The notes under the pieces are model-generated. The model was not told where the DNA came from. It was given only the letters and a program-made list of their open reading frames with translations, and made no database searches. This document shows positions 26,443 through 34,400 of a stretch of DNA of 64,000 bases, in pieces (the stretch's first letter is position 1; each line of letters opens with the position of its first letter). Source of the DNA: Hyphomicrobiales bacterium (GTDB taxonomy: Bacteria > Pseudomonadota > Alphaproteobacteria > Rhizobiales > Beijerinckiaceae). The position numbers were made by a program, and so were the translations under genes. The stretch spans positions 682,001 to 746,000 of the forward strand of contig CAKNFJ010000001.1 of NCBI GenBank assembly GCA_930633495.1, given 5' to 3'.

Positions 26443-28050
26443 ATGTCCAGACTGCAATCCTCGATCAACACCGCCTCGGCCGAGTTCCGCCGCAACGAGG
26501 CCCATAACCGCCGCATCGTCGCGGAATTCCGGCAGAAGCAGGAGGCCGCGCGCCATCAGCGGCCGCAGCGCGACCTCGACCGGCTGACCCGCCAGAAGAA
26601 ACTGCCGCCACGACAGCGGATCGAGCTGCTGCTCGACCCTGGCACGCCCTTCCTCGAACTCTCGTCGCTGGCCGGGAACATGGCCTATGGCGGGGAATCC
26701 CCCTCGGCGAGCTCGATCGTCGGCATCGGCATGGTCTCGGGGCGCGAAGTCGTCATCCGTGCCGACGACCCCACCGTGAAGGGCGGCGCCTGGTATCCTC
26801 TGACCGTCAAGAAGATCGTCCGCGCGCTCGATATCGCCATGGAGAACCGGCTTCCGGTCGTGCATCTCTGCGATTCCGCCGGCGGCTTCCTCCAGCTCCA
26901 ATCCGAGCTGTTTCCGGACCGCTACATGGGCGGGCGCATCTTCCGCAACCAGTCGGTGCTGTCGAAGATGGGCGTGAAGCAGCTTGCGCTCGTCTTCGGC
27001 CATTGCACCGCCGGTGGCGCCTATATTCCCGGCCTGTCGGACTACAGCGTCATCGTCCGCGGCACGGGCGCGGTCTTCCTCGGCGGGCCGCCGCTGGTGA
27101 AGGCGGCCACGGGAGAGGATGTCAGCGTGGAGGAGCTTGGCGGCGCAGACATGCACACCAGCGTCTCCGGCTCCTGCGACTACCCCGCCGACAGCGAGGA
27201 GCACGCCATCGAGATCGGGCGCGAGATCGTCTCGCAATGGGACCGCCTGCCCCGCTGGGACATTCAGCGCCAGACACCGGAAGAGCCCTTCTACGACCCG
27301 GCCGAGATCTACGGAATCGTCCCCGACGACATCAAGAAGGCCTTCGACATGCGCGAGATCATCGCCCGCATCGTCGATGGCAGCCGCTTCCACGAATACC
27401 AGCCGGCCTATGGCACGACGCTGGTCTGCGGCTTCGCCAACATCTGGGGCTACAAGGTCGGGATCCTCGCCAATAACGGCGTGCTCTTCAACGACTCCTC
27501 GCTGAAGGGCGCGCATTTCATCGAGCTCTGCAACCAGAACAACACGCCGCTGGTCTTCCTGCAGAACATCACCGGCTACATGGTCGGGCGCGAATACGAG
27601 CGGCGCGGGATCACCAAAGACGGCGCCAAGATGATCATGGCGCAGAGCTGCTCGCGGGTGCCGAAATTCACGGTGATGTGCAACGGCTCCTTCGGCGCCG
27701 GCAATTACGGCATGTGCGGCCGTGCCTTCGACGGGCGCCTCCTGCTCTCCTGGCCGAACCACCAGATCGGCGTGATGGGCGGCGACCAAGCGGCGAACAC
27801 GCTGGCCGAGGTCAAGGCCAACCAGATGCGCCGCAATGGCGGCTCGGTCGACCAGAACGAGATCGACCGTCTGTGGGAGGATACGCGCCGCGCCTATCAG
27901 GAACAGCTCTCGGCCTATTACTCGACCTCCGAGCTGTGGGACGACGGCATCATCGACCCGCTCGACACCCGCAACGCGCTGGGCGTCGCGATCTCGGCCT
28001 CGCTCAATGCGCCGCTCGGCCCTCCGGGCTACGGCGTCTTCCGGTTTTGA
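26443..28050 (+). CDS. Acyl-CoA carboxylase carboxyltransferase (beta) subunit, MCC/GCC type
   Basis: 535 aa. Carboxyltransferase with both crotonase-like halves: HCTAGGAYIPGLSDYSVIV and FLGGPPLVKAATGEDVSVEELGGADMH in the first, NNGVLFNDSSLKGAHFIELC, LQNITGYMVGREYE and GSFGAGNYGMCGRAF in the second. It transfers the carboxyl from biotin to the gamma carbon of a 3-methylcrotonyl-CoA-like substrate. The family includes LiuB (3-methylcrotonyl-CoA) and AtuC (geranyl-CoA). With AtuA and an AtuD-like dehydrogenase nearby, a longer isoprenoid or branched substrate is credible, but residues lining the acyl pocket would need comparison. Confidence 0.9.
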   Translation: MSRLQSSINTASAEFRRNEAHNRRIVAEFRQKQEAARHQRPQRDLDRLTRQKKLPPRQRIELLLDPGTPFLELSSLAGNMAYGGESPSASSIVGIGMVSGREVVIRADDPTVKGGAWYPLTVKKIVRALDIAMENRLPVVHLCDSAGGFLQLQSELFPDRYMGGRIFRNQSVLSKMGVKQLALVFGHCTAGGAYIPGLSDYSVIVRGTGAVFLGGPPLVKAATGEDVSVEELGGADMHTSVSGSCDYPADSEEHAIEIGREIVSQWDRLPRWDIQRQTPEEPFYDPAEIYGIVPDDIKKAFDMREIIARIVDGSRFHEYQPAYGTTLVCGFANIWGYKVGILANNGVLFNDSSLKGAHFIELCNQNNTPLVFLQNITGYMVGREYERRGITKDGAKMIMAQSCSRVPKFTVMCNGSFGAGNYGMCGRAFDGRLLLSWPNHQIGVMGGDQAANTLAEVKANQMRRNGGSVDQNEIDRLWEDTRRAYQEQLSAYYSTSELWDDGIIDPLDTRNALGVAISASLNAPLGPPGYGVFRF

Positions 28051-28062
28051 GGAGCCCGAACC

Positions 28063-28689
28063 GTGTCAGAGCCGATCCGCTTCTATCTCGATTTCGCCTC
28101 GCCCTATTCCTATTTCGCGCTGGCGCCGCTGCAGAAACTGGCGCTGGCGCATGGCCGCCCCCTCGAATTGCGGCCGATCCTGCTCTGGGCCGTGTTCAAG
28201 CAACAGGGCGTCGAGAATCCGCTGGGGAAGCCGGCGCGCCGTGACTACTTCCTGCAGGACGTCGCCCGCTCGGCCGCATTCTTCGACGTGCCGTTCCGGA
28301 TTCCCGAACCGCTGCAGATCTCGGCCCATCTCGCGGCCCGGCTGTTCCATGCCCGAACCGCTGTTGCGTCGGAAGTGGGACCGGCCCTCGCCGCAGAGAT
28401 CTTCGAGAGCTTCTTCGTCAAGGGTCACGACATCACCAAACCAGAGGTGCTGGCCGCCCTGCCCAGCCTCGCCGGGCTCCCTGCCGATACGGTCCGGGAG
28501 ATGATCGAGGGAGCGACCGGACGCGAAAGGCTGGCAGCGGCAATCGATGAGGCCAGTACGGCGGGCGTCATCGGCGTCCCCTTCGTCACGCTTGACGGGG
28601 AGAGCTTCTTCGGCGCCGATCGCCTGCCCCAGATCGCCTGGCGTCTGGAGAGGCAACACAGCACTGCCGGCACGGCGGCGCGGCCCTGA
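28063..28689 (+). CDS. 2-hydroxychromene-2-carboxylate isomerase / GST-kappa family protein
   Basis: 208 aa from a GTG at 28063, preceded by GAGGAG. DsbA-like thioredoxin fold with FYLDFASPYSYFALAPLQKLA at the start, which holds the serine used by kappa-class glutathione transferases, and a cis-Pro segment GVIGVPFVTLDGESFFGADRL near residue 165. Family members use glutathione to isomerise hydroxychromene carboxylates in aromatic degradation or act on acyl substrates. It follows the carboxyltransferase by 12 bp. No such gene belongs to the classical atu or liu pathways, so its step here is unknown. Confidence 0.82.
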   Translation: MSEPIRFYLDFASPYSYFALAPLQKLALAHGRPLELRPILLWAVFKQQGVENPLGKPARRDYFLQDVARSAAFFDVPFRIPEPLQISAHLAARLFHARTAVASEVGPALAAEIFESFFVKGHDITKPEVLAALPSLAGLPADTVREMIEGATGRERLAAAIDEASTAGVIGVPFVTLDGESFFGADRLPQIAWRLERQHSTAGTAARP

Positions 28690-28709
28690 GGGCAAGAGGA
28701 GGACTGGCA

Positions 28710-29399
28710 ATGGCGGCCGAGAGCCTGGACGCTGCCCTGAAGGCAACCGCGCATATCGATGCCGACTCGGCAGCGATCCGCGATTTTGCCGCGGCCCATG
28801 CGGGTGACGGCCCGCCGCGCGAGCAGGCAATCCGCCTCTACTACGCCGTCCGCGACGCCGTGCCTTACGATCTGCGCTATTTCGGGATCGAGGAGGAGAT
28901 CTTCACCGCCTCGCATTGCCTCGCCTCGGCCGGTTCCTTCTGCGTGCCGAAGGCGCTGACGCTTGCCGCCACGGCCCGTGCCGCCGGCATCCCTGCCCGC
29001 ATCGGCTTTGCCGATGTACGCAATCACCTGGCCTCGCCGCGCATTCTCGAACTGATGGGCAGCGACGTCTTCCGTTGGCACGCCTACACGCTGCTCTTCC
29101 TCGACGATCGCTGGGTCAAGGCGACGCCGGCCTTCGATCTCGGCTTCTGCGCGCAGTTCGGCGTCGAGCCGCTCGAATTCGACGGGCAAACGGATTCGAT
29201 CTTCCACCCTTTCGATACGAGCGGGCGCCAGCACATGGAGTATGTGCTGGATCGCGGCGCCCATGACGACCTGCCGTTCGAGGCCTTCCGCCGCGACATG
29301 CAGGACAACTACCCTCGCCTGATCGCGGCCATGGCGGCCGAGCGGGAACGCCGGGCCGCATCCGCCCAACCCCAGACAGCACAGGAAGCCAAGCCATGA
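28710..29399 (+). CDS. Transglutaminase-like (papain-fold) protein
   Basis: 229 aa, ATG at 28710 preceded by GAGGAGG. The transglutaminase-core triad is visible: Cys78 in SAGSFCVPKALTLAA, His124 in FRWHAYTLLF, Asp143 in ATPAFD. No signal peptide, so it should be cytoplasmic. Bacterial members hydrolyse or transfer amide and thioester bonds; a thioesterase or amide-transfer role on a CoA or glutathione adduct is possible but only inference. It overlaps the thiolase gene by ATGA, so it is part of the operon. Confidence 0.8.
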   Translation: MAAESLDAALKATAHIDADSAAIRDFAAAHAGDGPPREQAIRLYYAVRDAVPYDLRYFGIEEEIFTASHCLASAGSFCVPKALTLAATARAAGIPARIGFADVRNHLASPRILELMGSDVFRWHAYTLLFLDDRWVKATPAFDLGFCAQFGVEPLEFDGQTDSIFHPFDTSGRQHMEYVLDRGAHDDLPFEAFRRDMQDNYPRLIAAMAAERERRAASAQPQTAQEAKP

Positions 29400-30577
29400 G
29401 CGAAGCCGTCTTCATCGTCGGCGCGGCGCGGACCGCGATCGGCAGCTTCGGCGGTTCGCTCGCCGGTCATACGCCGGCTGCCCTCGGCGCGCTGGTCACC
29501 CGCGAAGCGCTGAAGCGCGCCGGACTGGCGCCCGGGGACGTCGGGCATGTCGTCTTCGGCAATGTGATCCCGACCGAGCCGCACGACGCCTATCTCGGCC
29601 GCGTCGCCGCCGTGCAGGCCGAAATCCCCGTCTCCGTTCCGGCGCTGACGCTGAACCGCCTGTGCGGCAGCGGCGTGCAGGCCATCGTCTCGGCCGCGCA
29701 GTCGATCATGCTCGGCGATGCCGATACGGCCGTCGCCGGCGGTGCCGAGGTGATGAGCCGCGCGCCGCATTACCTGACGGTCGGACGCTTCGGCCAGCGG
29801 CTCGGCGACACGACGATGCTCGACGGGCTGACCGGGGTGCTGACCGACCCGTTCGGGAACGGCATCATGGGCATCACCGCCGAGAACGTCGCCGACGCAT
29901 ATGGCATTTCGCGCGAGGACCAGGATGCCTTCGCCGCCGAGAGCCAGCGCCGGGCCGGCGCTGCCCGGGCAGCCGGGCATTTCACCGACCAGATCCTGCC
30001 GGTCGAGGTGACGCGCGGCCGCAACCAGATCGTTTTCGATGCCGACGAGTATCCCAAGCCGGAAACGACGGTGGAAAGCCTCGCCAAGCTGCCGACCGTC
30101 TTCAGGAAGGGCGGCTCCGTCACCGCCGGCAACGCCTCCGGCATCAATGACGGCGCGGCGGCAATCGCACTGGCCTCGGAACGCCACGTCCGTGCAGCAG
30201 GTCTTCAGCCGCTGGCGCGGATCGTCGGCTACGCCCATGCCGGCGTCGAGCCGGGCCTGATGGGCATCGGCCCGATCCCGGCGGTCAAGGCCCTGCTCCA
30301 GCGGACCGGCCTGTCGATCGGCGACTTCGACGTGATCGAGTCGAACGAAGCCTTCGCGGCTCAGGCGCTCGCGGTCTCCCGCGACCTCGGCATGGATCCG
30401 GAGATCACCAATCCGGATGGCGGCGCCATCGCGCTCGGGCACCCGGTCGGAGCGACCGGCGCCATCCTGACGGTCAAGACCGTCTCGCATCTGCGCCGGA
30501 CCGGGGGGCGCTACGGCCTCGTCACCATGTGCATCGGCGGCGGGCAAGGCATCGCGCTCGCGGTCGAGCGCCTGTGA
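29396..30577 (+). CDS. Acetyl-CoA C-acetyltransferase (thiolase)
   Basis: 393 aa. Degradative or biosynthetic thiolase with the nucleophile Cys90 in TLNRLCGSGVQ, His349 in ALGHPVGATGA and Cys379 in VTMCIGGGQGIA. It cleaves 3-ketoacyl-CoA with CoA or condenses two acetyl-CoA. It is coupled to the preceding gene by a 4-bp overlap and is the last gene of the long operon. In leucine and terpene pathways the terminal products are acetoacetate and acetyl-CoA, so a thiolase fits the end of the route. Confidence 0.9.
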   Translation: MSEAVFIVGAARTAIGSFGGSLAGHTPAALGALVTREALKRAGLAPGDVGHVVFGNVIPTEPHDAYLGRVAAVQAEIPVSVPALTLNRLCGSGVQAIVSAAQSIMLGDADTAVAGGAEVMSRAPHYLTVGRFGQRLGDTTMLDGLTGVLTDPFGNGIMGITAENVADAYGISREDQDAFAAESQRRAGAARAAGHFTDQILPVEVTRGRNQIVFDADEYPKPETTVESLAKLPTVFRKGGSVTAGNASGINDGAAAIALASERHVRAAGLQPLARIVGYAHAGVEPGLMGIGPIPAVKALLQRTGLSIGDFDVIESNEAFAAQALAVSRDLGMDPEITNPDGGAIALGHPVGATGAILTVKTVSHLRRTGGRYGLVTMCIGGGQGIALAVERL

Positions 30578-30694
30578 CGACGGCGGTGCGAGGCCGCGGA
30601 CCATCGCACCAGATCGACCAGCGAATCGAGATCGAGCCCAGCCGGGAGCCGAATCAGGCCGCCGCCACGGTCCGGCCCCGACGAGCGCAGCTCC

Positions 30695-31015
30695 TCAGTG
30701 CCGTCGCTTTCCGGGAGACGGGCAGTTGTTCCGATCGCTGAACTCGTTCAGCGCGCCGAGCTCCCTGACGACGTCGGCGCGGCGTGCCGCCTCCTCCGAC
30801 GACAGCCCGACATCGGAGGTGCGCGCCGCGCCACGCCCGCCGGCGCGGCGCACCTTGCGGTTGAAGGCGTCGTTCTCGGCAGCCAGCGGCACGATGCGCT
30901 GGCGCGCTTCGCTGCACGAGGCGGCTGCCGGCGGAGCAACCTTGGCCTGCTCGACGGTCTGGCAACCGGCAAGTCCAGCCGCCGCGAGAAGGGCCACGAG
31001 ATGAATACGGATCAT
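30695..31015 (-). CDS. Small putative lipoprotein
   Basis: 106 aa from the ATG at 31015, chosen for its AGGAG site six bases upstream. The N-terminus MIRIHLVALLAAAGLAGC is a lipoprotein signal with lipobox LAGC; the cysteine would be lipidated. The remainder is charged, with two further cysteines (ASCSEARQRI and DRNNCPSPGK) and a KVRRAGGRGAARTSDVGL stretch. I do not recognise the family. It is convergent with the thiolase gene. Confidence 0.6.
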   Translation of the reverse strand: MIRIHLVALLAAAGLAGCQTVEQAKVAPPAAASCSEARQRIVPLAAENDAFNRKVRRAGGRGAARTSDVGLSSEEAARRADVVRELGALNEFSDRNNCPSPGKRRH

Positions 31016-31198
31016 AGTCTGCTCCTGCCATGCGCACTCACGCCGAAGCAAACGGCTAGCGCGTTCCACCCGAATAAGCGAGAGGCGAGAACGGGGTTGT
31101 ATCCCAGATCACGCCAAGGATGACCGCATGGTCCCGTCAGATCCTTCCGGGCTCCAACCGCCTTTAAAGGCTGGTGATTTGACACAGAACCAGGCCGT

Positions 31199-31296
31199 CA
31201 TTCCGGGCGACCGAAGGTAGGCCCGGAATCCATCATACGGCGCCGCGTTTTGCGATGGATTCCGGATCGGCGCCGCTACGCGGCTTGTCCGGAATG
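31199..31296. repeat. Nested intergenic palindrome
   Basis: Outer arms CATTCCGG (31199-31206) and CCGGAATG (31289-31296); inner arms CCGGAATCCATC (31223-31234) and its exact inverse GATGGATTCCGG (31254-31265). It fills much of the 313-bp gap between the lipoprotein start and the next stop. It resembles the REP-like elements scattered in Hyphomicrobiales genomes. No other feature is visible in the gap. Confidence 0.7.
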
Positions 31297-31328
31297 GCGG
31301 CGCGGTTCCATCAAAACGAAGCAAACTT

Positions 31329-31613
31329 CTAGCCCAGACGCCGGTCGAGCATGTCGTCGATCCGCTCGGCCACGGCGCGATGCTCCGCGAGGAGCGCCTG
31401 AAGCGGCCCGATCGCGCGGAAGGCGGCCAGGTCCTGCTGCTCCTCGCCCTCCGTCCGCCAGGCGTCGATGGCCGCATCGGCCGCTGCCAGGATCGCCTCG
31501 GGCAGGCCGTTCTCCAGCGAAACGCCGGCCTCCACGGCAATGCGCGTCGCGATCTGCCGACGAAGCTCCCGCTCGCAGGCGATCACCGCGTCGATTTCGT
31601 CGCGATAGGCCAT
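31329..31613 (-). CDS. Hypothetical protein
   Basis: 94 aa from the ATG at 31613 (MAYRDEIDAVIACEREL). Predicted almost fully helical and acidic, with regular hydrophobic spacing that suits a helical bundle or coiled coil. No recognised motif. It starts 8 bp after the stop of the gene at 31622-31888, so both are probably co-transcribed with yacG upstream. Confidence 0.55.
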   Translation of the reverse strand: MAYRDEIDAVIACERELRRQIATRIAVEAGVSLENGLPEAILAAADAAIDAWRTEGEEQQDLAAFRAIGPLQALLAEHRAVAERIDDMLDRRLG

Positions 31614-31621
31614 GGCGCCGT

Positions 31622-31888
31622 TCAGTGGACGGTCGCGAGGTCGTCGTCGTCCGGATCGATCAGCTTCGCCAGCCCGAGCTGCTCGACGCCGTCGGTGAAC
31701 TCTGCGAAGGCCTCGGTATCCGTGGCAAAGCTGTCCTGCCACACCGTCGAGCCGCCCTCCTCATCGACGAGTTCGAGCGTCCAGCCCTCCGTGCCCTCGA
31801 CGCGATAGATCTCGACCTGAACGGTCACACCGTCGTCGGTGAAGCTCTGCGACAGGGGCGAGCGAATGATGTCGGGAAAATCGGTCAT
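31622..31888 (-). CDS. Hypothetical acidic protein
   Basis: 88 aa, strongly acidic (DPDDDDLATVH tail), no signal peptide. The pattern TVQVEIYRVEGTEGWTLELVDEEGGSTVWQDSF, split over several strands, suggests a small beta-sheet domain with a C-terminal helix. I do not recognise a named family. It lies between yacG and another hypothetical gene on the same strand. Confidence 0.6.
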   Translation of the reverse strand: MTDFPDIIRSPLSQSFTDDGVTVQVEIYRVEGTEGWTLELVDEEGGSTVWQDSFATDTEAFAEFTDGVEQLGLAKLIDPDDDDLATVH

Positions 31889-31946
31889 GGCTTCAGCCTA
31901 GCAGGTCGCGACCGGGCTTGCAGCAGCGGATCGAAACCACCCTGCC

Positions 31947-32150
31947 TCAAGAATCACGATCGCGCTGGGGCGGGGCCTCCTCGGTCTCCTCGATCGGCTC
32001 TCCGGGGATCACATAGCTGCCCTTCAGCCAGCGGCCGAGGTCGATATCGGCGCAACGCGCCGAGCAGAACGGCTTGAAGCGCGCCACGGCCGGCTTTCCG
32101 CAGATCGGACAGGGCTTCGCGGCCGGCTCCGGCTTGTCGGTTTCAGTCAT
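31947..32150 (-). CDS. yacG: YacG-type zinc-binding DNA gyrase inhibitor
   Basis: 67 aa from the ATG at 32150. Four zinc ligands are present: Cys14 and Cys17 in CPICGK, Cys29 and Cys33 in [15 protein letters not shown], followed by [11 protein letters not shown]. coli YacG binds GyrB and inhibits DNA gyrase. The length and layout are typical. Its start overlaps the end of the SDR gene by 8 bp, so translation may be coupled. In many relatives yacG directly follows maf; here an SDR lies between. Confidence 0.88.
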   Translation of the reverse strand: MTETDKPEPAAKPCPICGKPAVARFKPFCSARCADIDLGRWLKGSYVIPGEPIEETEEAPPQRDRDS

Positions 32151-32964
32151 ATTTGAGCGTGATGCCTCCATCGACGACCAGTTCGATGCCGGTGACATAG
32201 CGCGCTTCGTCGCTTGCGAGAAAGAGCGCCGCATTGGCCACGTCCCAGGCCTCGCCCATATGCTTCATCGGCACCTGGGCCGCGCGCGCCGCCCACATCG
32301 CCTCGATGTCGCCCTCGCCATAGGCCTGCGCAAGCCCGGCCGAATGCTCGACCATCGGCGTCTTCATCAGGCCCGGAAGGATCGCGTTCACGCGGATCTT
32401 CTGCGGAGCGTACTGCACCGCAGTCGTGCGGGTGAGCTGGTTCAAGGCCGCCTTGGTCGCCGAATAGCTCGCATAAGGCACGCCGGTATGGCGGATCGAG
32501 GCGATCGAGGAAATGTTGATGATCGAACCGCCCTCGCCCGTCTCCTCGAACTGGCGCTGCATCACCGGGATCACATGCTTCATCGCCAGGAAAGCGCCGG
32601 TGAGGTTGACGCGGAAAACCCGCTCCCAAACCTCCTCGGGCAGATCGACGACGCTGCCGACCTCGGCGATGCCGACATTGTTGTCGAGGATATCGATGCG
32701 CCCGTAGCGGCCGAGCGCGTGGGCGACGAGATCGCCGACCTGATCCGCCCTGGTGACGTCCGTCTGGATCGCGAATGCTTCGCCGCCCTCGTTGCAGATG
32801 ATGCCCGCCGTCTCCTCGGCAGCGTCGCGGTTGATATCCGCGCAGACGACCCGCGCGCCTTCGCGGGCAAAGACCGTGGCCGTCGCCTTGCCGTTCCCCC
32901 ATCCGGGCCCGATCGAACCCGCCCCGGCCACGATCGCGACCTTGCCGCTCAGACGCCCCGTCAT
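32143..32964 (-). CDS. Short-chain dehydrogenase/reductase
   Basis: 273 aa, with GGAGGGGAG before the ATG at 32964. NAD(P)-binding segment [21 protein letters not shown] is longer than the classical TGxxxGIG motif. NNVGIAE and the catalytic Ser-Tyr-Lys set ([18 protein letters not shown]) are intact, and [10 protein letters not shown] closes the chain. The acidic residue after strand 2 (CADINRD) favours NAD. It probably oxidises a hydroxy-acyl or sugar alcohol; the substrate is unknown. Position between maf and yacG is unusual. Confidence 0.85.
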   Translation of the reverse strand: MTGRLSGKVAIVAGAGSIGPGWGNGKATATVFAREGARVVCADINRDAAEETAGIICNEGGEAFAIQTDVTRADQVGDLVAHALGRYGRIDILDNNVGIAEVGSVVDLPEEVWERVFRVNLTGAFLAMKHVIPVMQRQFEETGEGGSIINISSIASIRHTGVPYASYSATKAALNQLTRTTAVQYAPQKIRVNAILPGLMKTPMVEHSAGLAQAYGEGDIEAMWAARAAQVPMKHMGEAWDVANAALFLASDEARYVTGIELVVDGGITLKYD

Positions 32965-33035
32965 ATTCGCTCCCCTCCCACGCAGACCCGGCGGAGGATC
33001 GGTCGCGAGCGGCCGGGAGGCAACCCCTGCCCGCG

Positions 33036-33644
33036 TCAGGCGGCGTTCATCCAGCCGAAGCGGACAGGGAAACCTTCGCCCGCGAGCAGATTGACCGTTT
33101 CATGGAGCGGAAGGCCAACCACGCCGGTATAGGAGCCGACGAGCTTGACGACGAAGGAGCCGGCGATGCCCTGGATCGCATAGCCGCCGGCCTTGCCGCG
33201 CCATTCACCGGAGGCGAGATAATGCTCGATATCCTCGGTGGAGAGGCGCTTGAAGCGCAGCCTCGTCTCGACGATGCGATCGCGGATCGCGCCGGAAGGG
33301 GTCACCATAGCAACCCCGGTATAGACCCGGTGCGCGCGCCCCGAGAGCAGGCGCAGACAGGCCGCTGCCTCGTCGACGATCTCGGCCTTGGGCAGGATCC
33401 GCCGCCCGACGGCGACCACCGTGTCGGCCGCGAGGATGTAACAACCTTCCAGATCGGCCCGCGAACCGGCTCCTTCACGGGCGGCCTCAGCCTTCTCGCG
33501 CGCCAGGCGGCGGGCGAGATCGCGCGGGCGCTCGCCCTTGCGCGGCGTCTCGTCGAGATCCGCCGGCAGCAGGGCATCCGGCTTCAGGCCCGCCTGTTCG
33601 AGCAGGGCGAGGCGGCGCGGCGAGGCCGAGGCCAGCACCAGCAT
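33036..33644 (-). CDS. maf: Maf-family nucleoside triphosphate pyrophosphatase
   Basis: 202 aa from the ATG at 33644, so that the chain starts [19 protein letters not shown] as in the family; a TTG at 33686 would add 14 residues. Motifs are SASPRR, the [11 protein letters not shown] segment and [16 protein letters not shown] with [11 protein letters not shown]. Maf enzymes hydrolyse dTTP, UTP or modified nucleotides and can affect septation. The upstream infA gene that often accompanies maf in relatives is not present in this window. Confidence 0.87.
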   Translation of the reverse strand: MLVLASASPRRLALLEQAGLKPDALLPADLDETPRKGERPRDLARRLAREKAEAAREGAGSRADLEGCYILAADTVVAVGRRILPKAEIVDEAAACLRLLSGRAHRVYTGVAMVTPSGAIRDRIVETRLRFKRLSTEDIEHYLASGEWRGKAGGYAIQGIAGSFVVKLVGSYTGVVGLPLHETVNLLAGEGFPVRFGWMNAA

Positions 33645-33938
33645 CGGTCGCCAGCCAGGATGCTTGGGAGAGGAAAAGAGACTCAAAAGGCTGCCCGACT
33701 TGTTTCGCGCGGCGAAAGGAGCGGCGCGCGATCAGCCTTAGAGCATTTCTGCAACGCGATAAATCCGCAACCGCAAGGCGCAAAATGCAGATCGAACAGC
33801 ACTGAAGGCCCCTTGCTCTGCGCCTGACGCATAAAATCTGGACAGGAGAGCTGGTATACTAACGGTTGCCAAGCCCGGCTTGTGACGGCACACTCGCTTC
33901 CCCTCGGCTTGGCGCCGCAGCGTTACGGGAGTTCGTTC

Positions 33939-34322
33939 ATGCGAAGCACGCGCAGGTCATCGCGTTCCGCCGTTGCGACGGGCGCAGATGCACAGGTGCT
34001 TGCCGCGCGCGTGCTGACGATGCAGGCGGAAGCCGGCCTCACCATCGCGATGCGGATGCCGCTCCTGTTCAGGGGCGCTTTCGGCGACAGCCGTGGCCAG
34101 CACGAGGCGGCCAAGGCTGTGCTGGAGAAGGTCTCGGCCGTCGTCGAGAGCAGCGTGGCGGCAACGCAGGCCACCACCGCATTGTGGTGGGGCATGGCGC
34201 TCCACCTGCCCGGCCAGTTCGATGTGACGGCCGCCGCGGTGAAGGTGGCCGACAGCTCGCTCGAACCCTTCGCCCGGCGCACCCGGGCCAATGCCGCCCG
34301 GTTGAGCGGCTTTCGACGCTGA
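33939..34322 (+). CDS. Hypothetical phasin-like small protein
   Basis: 127 aa from the ATG at 33939, preceded by GGGAG eight bases away. Alanine-rich and helical, with KAVLEKVSAVVESSVAAT followed by LADSSLEP-like heptads (AVKVADSSLEPFARRTRANA). This resembles alphaproteobacterial phasins or PHA-granule proteins, but similarity is weak. An arginine/serine-rich N-terminus precedes it. It is isolated, between maf (divergent) and pssA (convergent). Treat the function as unknown. Confidence 0.55.
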   Translation: MRSTRRSSRSAVATGADAQVLAARVLTMQAEAGLTIAMRMPLLFRGAFGDSRGQHEAAKAVLEKVSAVVESSVAATQATTALWWGMALHLPGQFDVTAAAVKVADSSLEPFARRTRANAARLSGFRR

Positions 34323-34335
34323 TCCCTAGAGAATC

Positions 34336-34396
34336 GGCTTTTCCGAAAGCCGCGTTCCGCTTTTCGGGTCGACGCTCTGGCGCCTTCCGGCGCCAG
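34336..34396. repeat. Two hairpins between phasin-like gene and pssA
   Basis: GGCTTT-TCCG-AAAGCC (34336-34351) and CTGGCGCC-TTCC-GGCGCCAG (34377-34396). They sit between convergent stops at 34322 and 34401, where they could end transcription from both sides. No clear U-tract follows the second, so termination is only inferred. Confidence 0.5.
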
Positions 34397-34400
34397 CGAC

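Noticed and set aside
33645..33938. infA upstream of maf
   Set aside because: infA often precedes maf in relatives, but no frame here encodes the IF1 OB-fold pattern.
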